Assembly: GCA_910584825.1 (NCBI GenBank)
Contig: CAJUCI010000003.1
Location: 94,403-158,402 of the forward strand
From: an uncultured Duncaniella sp.
Lineage (GTDB): Bacteria > Bacteroidota > Bacteroidia > Bacteroidales > Muribaculaceae
DNA length: 64,000 nucleotides
Direction: 5' to 3'
The notes beneath the pieces were generated by a model, which was given only the letters and a program-made list of their open reading frames with translations, was not told where the DNA came from and made no database searches. A program made the translations under genes and the position numbers. How positions within the stretch are numbered: position 1 is the first letter of the stretch; each line of letters opens with the position of its first letter. Of this stretch, positions 60,070 to 64,000 are shown piece after piece.

Positions 60070-62127
60070 TTAGTTTTGCGTTACAATCCTTTTTTCGGTC
60101 ACCGCGCGTCCTGAGGGATAGCGGTAAAGCACGATGTTCACACCCTTGGTGAGCTGCGGCAGACGGCGTCCGGCCACATCGTAATACTCTACACTCACAG
60201 GCATTTCGCCGTCAGCACCAATGCTGTCGATACCCGACATCGAGGGGTCGACACCGGCGATGGCGGCAAGCACCTCGTCAGTGGCAGCCTCATATTTCGA
60301 GGGGGATGTGGATGTGAATCCGTCATACTTGTCAATGACATTTCTGAGGGTCACGACCGTGGCATCTCCAAGATACTTCTCGTCAACCGAGTCATAAAGA
60401 GTGCGGGCCGAAGCCATAGCGCGGAGAAATCCGCCCTTGTACTTATCGGCAGCCGAGGCCGATGTGGTAATCTTCAGACCGCCGACTATCACGGCCGCCC
60501 AGCCTGACGACATCGTGTAGCCCACGAGATAGTCCGACTCCTCTTCGATAGTGAACTCATAGATATGCGTCTTGGAGCCTGTGATGGTCTGACCGCTGTT
60601 CTCGTCAAGATTGCCTGTCGACGAGAGCGAGCCGAAACGCGCTACTGGCGAACCGGCGAGGTCGGAAACCGCGAAATCGAATGTCACGTTTCCGTCCATC
60701 GACCCCTTGTTCCAGAATATGGAGTTAAACTGCACAGTGTACTTTCCGGGGGTGAGATGCAGACGGTAACCGTCATACTTTCCATAGGTAATCTCACACT
60801 TGTCATAGTCGCGGGCACTAAGATAGAAACCTTCGCTGAAATCGCCCCCATCGAGGAAATATTTCATACGGGCACCGCCGGTGTTGGACGAGCCTGAACC
60901 CTTCTCGTCCTTCTCGCCGTTGGCCCTGGAGTTGACACGATACCAGCCGGTGGGGATACCCTCACCCACCATGCCCTGCTCGGCACGCATGTCAGGCTCA
61001 AAGACAGTCTTTATGGCAAGCTGCTCGCCCACCTCCTCGATGCCGATTATGTAGCTGCACGCGATTTTGCCCGTCACGCCGCCGTTCTCACCTTTTACAT
61101 TACTGACGGTGAGTGTGTACGCCCCCTTGGGAAGGGTCACGCCCGAAGGCATGGTGAGTGTAAGGATGTCGGCCGACGCGGTGACGCCAAGCTCACACGA
61201 GCCCGCCGAGCCTGAGATTGAGGCGGTGACACCCTCGGCCGATATATTCTCATTAAACTTGACATTTATCTCCAGACCGCTCTGCGGGAGGTCAAATGAA
61301 CCGTTTTCGGGGTCAATCTCCACCACCTTGGGGGCATCTGGCCCGAGCGACCAGCGTTTCATAAAAGCCCATCCCTCATCGCTCACGCGTGCGAAAGCCT
61401 TGTCCTCGCACTGCCAGTGGCCCTTGCCGTCAAATGCCAGCAGCGACACCTCCACGCCGTTCTCGCCGTCAAGCCAGTCGGTGCGGGTGGTGTTTACGTT
61501 AGGATTGCCTGCGGGATAAGGGCGCATGGTCTTAGGGGTGGTGCTGCATCCGTTGCGCTTAATCCACGCATCGAGAGTGGGCTGCACGCCCGAGAACACG
61601 CACACATCGTCGCCTGTGCCGTGGCAATGAAGTATGGGCACGGGGCGCGAGCTGGCGGCAACCTTTTCACCCATAGGATAACCGCTCACAGGCACGAATG
61701 CCGCAATACGGTCGGCGATGCGGTTGGCGCAGTGATAGGTGAACATGCCACCCATCGAGAATCCCGTCATATACACACGGTTGGTGTTGATGCCGTAACG
61801 GCTCTCCATCTCCTTGATGATGGCGAGCACAAAATCGATATCCTTGTTGCCTGAGATGTCCCAGAAATGATTCTCACCATTGGGAAACACTACGACAAAC
61901 TTCTCCCTGTCGGCCACTTCTATCCAGGCCGAATTCTGCGTGGAGTGAAAGTTGGCATCCTGATTGGCTCCGTGGCATGCTATTACGAGAGCTGCATTCT
62001 CGGCAATATCCTTGGGCGCATGCACTATCATAGTGCGCACGGCCCCGTTGACTGTGATATTCTCGAGAGCCATAGCCGATGCCGTGACCACGACCGCCAT
62101 GATGAGTGTCAGTAAAAATCTTTTCAT
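60070..62127 (-). CDS. CE1/PHB-depolymerase-like secreted esterase (feruloyl-esterase type) with extra domains
   Basis: A 685-residue exported enzyme. Signal peptide ~1-20; alpha/beta-hydrolase domain (~24-260) with nucleophile Ser124 in TGFSMGGMFTYHCANR, acid Asp near HGTGDDV (~172) and His237 in GKGHWQC. CE1 and PHB-depolymerase members with this start are often feruloyl or acetyl esterases. Then an Ig-like domain (IDPENGSFDL..., ~270-370), a further beta domain (~385-555) and a sorting-like tail (VEYYDVAGRRLPQLTKGVNI). A -7 box TACCTTTG (minus, 62141-62148) lies 14 nt before the ATG, so the operon from here to the CE6 gene has its own start in addition to read-through from the gene upstream. 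Confidence 0.8.
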   Translation of the reverse strand: MKRFLLTLIMAVVVTASAMALENITVNGAVRTMIVHAPKDIAENAALVIACHGANQDANFHSTQNSAWIEVADREKFVVVFPNGENHFWDISGNKDIDFVLAIIKEMESRYGINTNRVYMTGFSMGGMFTYHCANRIADRIAAFVPVSGYPMGEKVAASSRPVPILHCHGTGDDVCVFSGVQPTLDAWIKRNGCSTTPKTMRPYPAGNPNVNTTRTDWLDGENGVEVSLLAFDGKGHWQCEDKAFARVSDEGWAFMKRWSLGPDAPKVVEIDPENGSFDLPQSGLEINVKFNENISAEGVTASISGSAGSCELGVTASADILTLTMPSGVTLPKGAYTLTVSNVKGENGGVTGKIACSYIIGIEEVGEQLAIKTVFEPDMRAEQGMVGEGIPTGWYRVNSRANGEKDEKGSGSSNTGGARMKYFLDGGDFSEGFYLSARDYDKCEITYGKYDGYRLHLTPGKYTVQFNSIFWNKGSMDGNVTFDFAVSDLAGSPVARFGSLSSTGNLDENSGQTITGSKTHIYEFTIEEESDYLVGYTMSSGWAAVIVGGLKITTSASAADKYKGGFLRAMASARTLYDSVDEKYLGDATVVTLRNVIDKYDGFTSTSPSKYEAATDEVLAAIAGVDPSMSGIDSIGADGEMPVSVEYYDVAGRRLPQLTKGVNIVLYRYPSGRAVTEKRIVTQN

Positions 62128-62156
62128 TATGAATTATTCGCAAAGGTATAAAAAAA

Positions 62157-62230
62157 TATAGGGGGTGTTGCAGAGATTTATGAAATCCTCAGGCCAAAAG
62201 GCCTGAGGGATATGGGCAACACCCCCTATA
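62157..62230. terminator. double hairpin between the secreted binding-type protein and the CE1 gene
   Basis: An outer 15-bp perfect stem (62157-62171 / 62216-62230) encloses an inner 9-bp stem CCTCAGGCC-AAAA-GGCCTGAGG (62187-62208). On the minus strand a run of U follows (AAAAAA at 62151-62156 on +). It should end most transcripts of the upstream gene, leaving partial read-through to the esterase operon. Confidence 0.85.
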
Positions 62231-62282
62231 AAAACTAAACTAAGATATAGGAATTTCTATAACACAGGTAAGTCAGGGCCTG

Positions 62283-63698
62283 TTACTTCACGAGATACTT
62301 CTTGCCGTTGGCGATGTAGAGGCCGGGGGCAAGGGTATTAATCTGAGCCTCGTCGGCAGTGCGCATTACTGCGATGCCCTGGAGGTTGTAGACGGTGAAA
62401 ATCTCAGCCTCGGCAGCGTCGATTACGGTGTCCTCGATGCCTGACTGTGCACCCTTCTGGAACCACAGCTTCACGTTGTCAACGTAGCACTGGTTAAGAC
62501 AGGGGAAGAAGCCGATAGAGATGGCGAAGCTGGTCTTCTTGCCCATCTCGGCGCAGGTCTGGTCAGCATCCCAGTGTACGGGAGTCTTTACAGCGTCGTC
62601 ACCCTCACCTTCAGTGATTTCGAAGTCACGGGCTGCCCATGCGATGCCTGAGGGCTTGAATGAAACGTGGTGCCACTCGTTAACGGTGGAGAGAGCAGCG
62701 TTGCCGCAATCTGAGCCGTTAACGTTGCTGTCAATGCTCCAGGGTGCATCCTTGATTTTGATTACAGGTGCGCCGTTCTTGCCGGGGAATTCGGTTCCGT
62801 TACTAGCGTCCTTACCGGGAATCTCGGTCTCATAGATGTCATACTCTACCTCGCGGAGGTCATCGAAGGTGTAGCCTTCGGGGCACTTGATATAGTTCCA
62901 GATAAAGATGTTGGTGTAACCGCCATAGATGATGTGGGCACAGTTGTTGTTGTAACCTTCGGGACCCTTGTCAACAATCATGTCGGCGCGGTTTGTCATA
63001 CCGCCGTTCGAGCCGAGGTTGGGGCAACCGGCCTCGTTGGCCTCGATGTCATCGAAATCAACAGTCACGCATGCGGCAGTGGTCTTGTCGAGAGCAGCCT
63101 CGTCAAGCTCGCGCTGGGTCATCTCCTTCTCGAAATAGAAAGTGATGTCGTCGATATAGTAACGGGTGCTGCCGTTGAAACCGAAAGCGAGACCGAAAGT
63201 CATGGCATTCATGCCGTCGGCTGAAAGGCCGAGCTCGGATGCGTCAAATGTAGCGGTAGCCCACTCGTTGAACACGATGGCATCGGTGGGAGCTACGGGT
63301 TCGCAATAGCCGGTGCTGGTGCCTCCGGCGAGGAACTGTATGCGCAGGGGCACATCGGGGTTCTCGATGGTGGCCTTGTAGGTCACTGTAACCATAAGGA
63401 GGTCCTTGAGGGCGCAACCGCCGGGAGCTGAGATGCTGGGGATACGGGCATAGGTGCTCCATACATCTGGATTCTCACCGCTGTCGCCTGACACATATAC
63501 GCAGTGACCCTGATCGGCATCCTCTACGACAGCAATTTTATCGTTGGGGCCACCCCAGAATGAGTTATACTTGGTGCCGACTGCTACATCCTCAAAATTG
63601 AGGCAAAGTTCCTGTGATACTGTCTCGGCCATCGAAGGCAGTGCACATGCTGTGCCAAGTGCGATGGCAGCAAGTGTTTTGTGGTAATTAAGTTTCAT
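62283..63698 (-). CDS. secreted multidomain protein of unknown function with sorting-like tail
   Basis: A 471-residue exported protein. Signal peptide ending PSMAE (~25). Two repeated beta-sandwich-like halves can be seen, starting LCLNFEDVAVGTKYNSFWGG (~31) and VTVDFDDIEANEAGCPNLGS (~215), each with a later strand pair (RYYIDDITFYFEK ~188; QCYVDNVKLWFQK ~405). Such F(E/D)D...D(D/N)(I/V)..(Y/W)F pairs are typical of carbohydrate-binding-module-like domains. No catalytic motif recognised. The tail IFTVYNLQGIAVM...LAPGLYIANGKKYLV is of Por/T9SS type. First in the minus-strand cluster seen here and probably a surface glycan-binding protein (inference). Terminated by the double hairpin at 62157-62230. 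Confidence 0.65.
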   Translation of the reverse strand: MKLNYHKTLAAIALGTACALPSMAETVSQELCLNFEDVAVGTKYNSFWGGPNDKIAVVEDADQGHCVYVSGDSGENPDVWSTYARIPSISAPGGCALKDLLMVTVTYKATIENPDVPLRIQFLAGGTSTGYCEPVAPTDAIVFNEWATATFDASELGLSADGMNAMTFGLAFGFNGSTRYYIDDITFYFEKEMTQRELDEAALDKTTAACVTVDFDDIEANEAGCPNLGSNGGMTNRADMIVDKGPEGYNNNCAHIIYGGYTNIFIWNYIKCPEGYTFDDLREVEYDIYETEIPGKDASNGTEFPGKNGAPVIKIKDAPWSIDSNVNGSDCGNAALSTVNEWHHVSFKPSGIAWAARDFEITEGEGDDAVKTPVHWDADQTCAEMGKKTSFAISIGFFPCLNQCYVDNVKLWFQKGAQSGIEDTVIDAAEAEIFTVYNLQGIAVMRTADEAQINTLAPGLYIANGKKYLVK

Positions 63699-63833
63699 AA
63701 ACTTAAGGTTTTTGGTTGATAAATAAAGAAATGAGGTTTGATTAAAATTGTAAGATAAGGCTTGCAGACCTTATAGCAGAGATCCGAACTTAATCGGAGA
63801 GAACGGTTCACAAAGGGTTGGAATGAAGCCGGG

Positions 63834-63909
63834 TAATATTTTGGAAGGGGACATAAGGGCATATGTCACTTTTGTCACCTATGTCCTTATGTACCATTCC
63901 AAAATATTA
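63834..63909. repeat. imperfect long inverted repeat related to the one at 16.6 kb
   Basis: TAATATTTTGGAA (63834-63846) pairs with TTCCAAAATATTA (63897-63909); the inner part is an imperfect stem with GGACATAAGG / CCTTATGT units. It contains TATGTCACTTTTGTCAC (63862-63878), whose reverse complement matches the repeat at 16632-16648 in 15 of 17 positions. It is the main content of the 302-nt gap 63699-64000. Confidence 0.8.
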
Positions 63910-63990
63910 GCTAAACTTCAGTCATGCTATTCAACAGGTTCAATAATCATAAGTAGATGTTGAAAATTAGTTTATATCGAAATTTTTACG

Positions 63991-63998
63991 TATCTTTG
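63991..63998 (+). promoter_or_regulatory. -7 box of a plus-strand gene beyond the window
   Basis: TATCTTTG matches TAnnTTTG and lies within 10 nt of the right edge. No -33 box is clear. It suggests a transcript starting just outside. Confidence 0.45.
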
Positions 63999-64000
63999 TG

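Overview
The window looks like chromosomal DNA of a Bacteroidales bacterium, most likely a Muribaculaceae-type gut commensal. The basis is repeated promoters of the Bacteroidota form TTTG-N(19-21)-TAnnTTTG, weak or absent Shine-Dalgarno sites, many secreted proteins with signal peptides ending in AxAQ, C-terminal tails of the Por/T9SS-sorting type on secreted enzymes, and house-keeping genes of Bacteroidota type (PPi-dependent phosphofructokinase, class III FBPase, FloA). The family-level placement is inference.

Layout. 0-10.4 kb: end of a YitT-type membrane gene, clpC, maf, der, a DUF2007 gene, lepA, tRNA-His and the K+ uptake pair trkA-trkH. 10.4-16.6 kb: a small membrane protein, a thioredoxin-fold lipoprotein without redox cysteines, and a very large TamB-like protein, closed by a 40-bp perfect inverted repeat. 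16.7-22.4 kb: a minus-strand operon nfnA-nfnB-TPR/PD40 protein-floA-PHP phosphoesterase. 22.4-23.2 kb: a small AT-rich island with a two-gene toxin-antitoxin-like unit whose larger product carries PARP/ADP-ribosyltransferase-like signatures. 23.3-27.3 kb: asnS, an RNA pseudouridine synthase with a long Gly/Gln/Asn/Tyr-rich repeat tail, and a Spy-like periplasmic protein. 27.3-33.5 kb: an unsaturated-uronate catabolic cluster (kduD, GatC-type IIC permease, signal-peptide-bearing kduI, GltD-like oxidoreductase, kdgK), interrupted by a four-helix-bundle gene flanked by inverted TTTAGGG-type repeats. 33.6-38.1 kb: class III fructose bisphosphatase, an outer-membrane barrel and PPi-phosphofructokinase. 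38.1-43.2 kb: NlpC/P60 hydrolase, LTA-synthase-like transferase, EamA transporter, pgeF. 43.2-51.1 kb: dnaA, an orphan HsdR-N protein, a toxin-antitoxin pair whose antitoxin overlaps holA, a Fur-family regulator, purA, a DUF1015 gene and tRNA-Gln.

51.2-64 kb is a polysaccharide-utilisation region: two GH43 enzymes with C-terminal CBM6-like domains, a CE6/SASA-type acetylesterase, a GH5 endoglycanase, a GH127/GH146 beta-L-arabinofuranosidase, a CE1-type (feruloyl) esterase and a secreted multidomain protein of unknown function. Together they fit attack on feruloylated and acetylated arabinoxylan or a similar arabinose-rich plant glycan. No SusC/SusD pair lies inside the window.

Most striking points: the ART-like toxin/antitoxin island, the small four-helix-bundle element inside the uronate operon, an orphan PTS-type permease without visible PTS partners next to an apparently exported KduI, the long inverted repeats sharing a 17-bp motif, and a repeated C-terminal module shared by the GH5 and CE6 enzymes. 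All product names rest on reading motifs and recalled family features; no database search was run.
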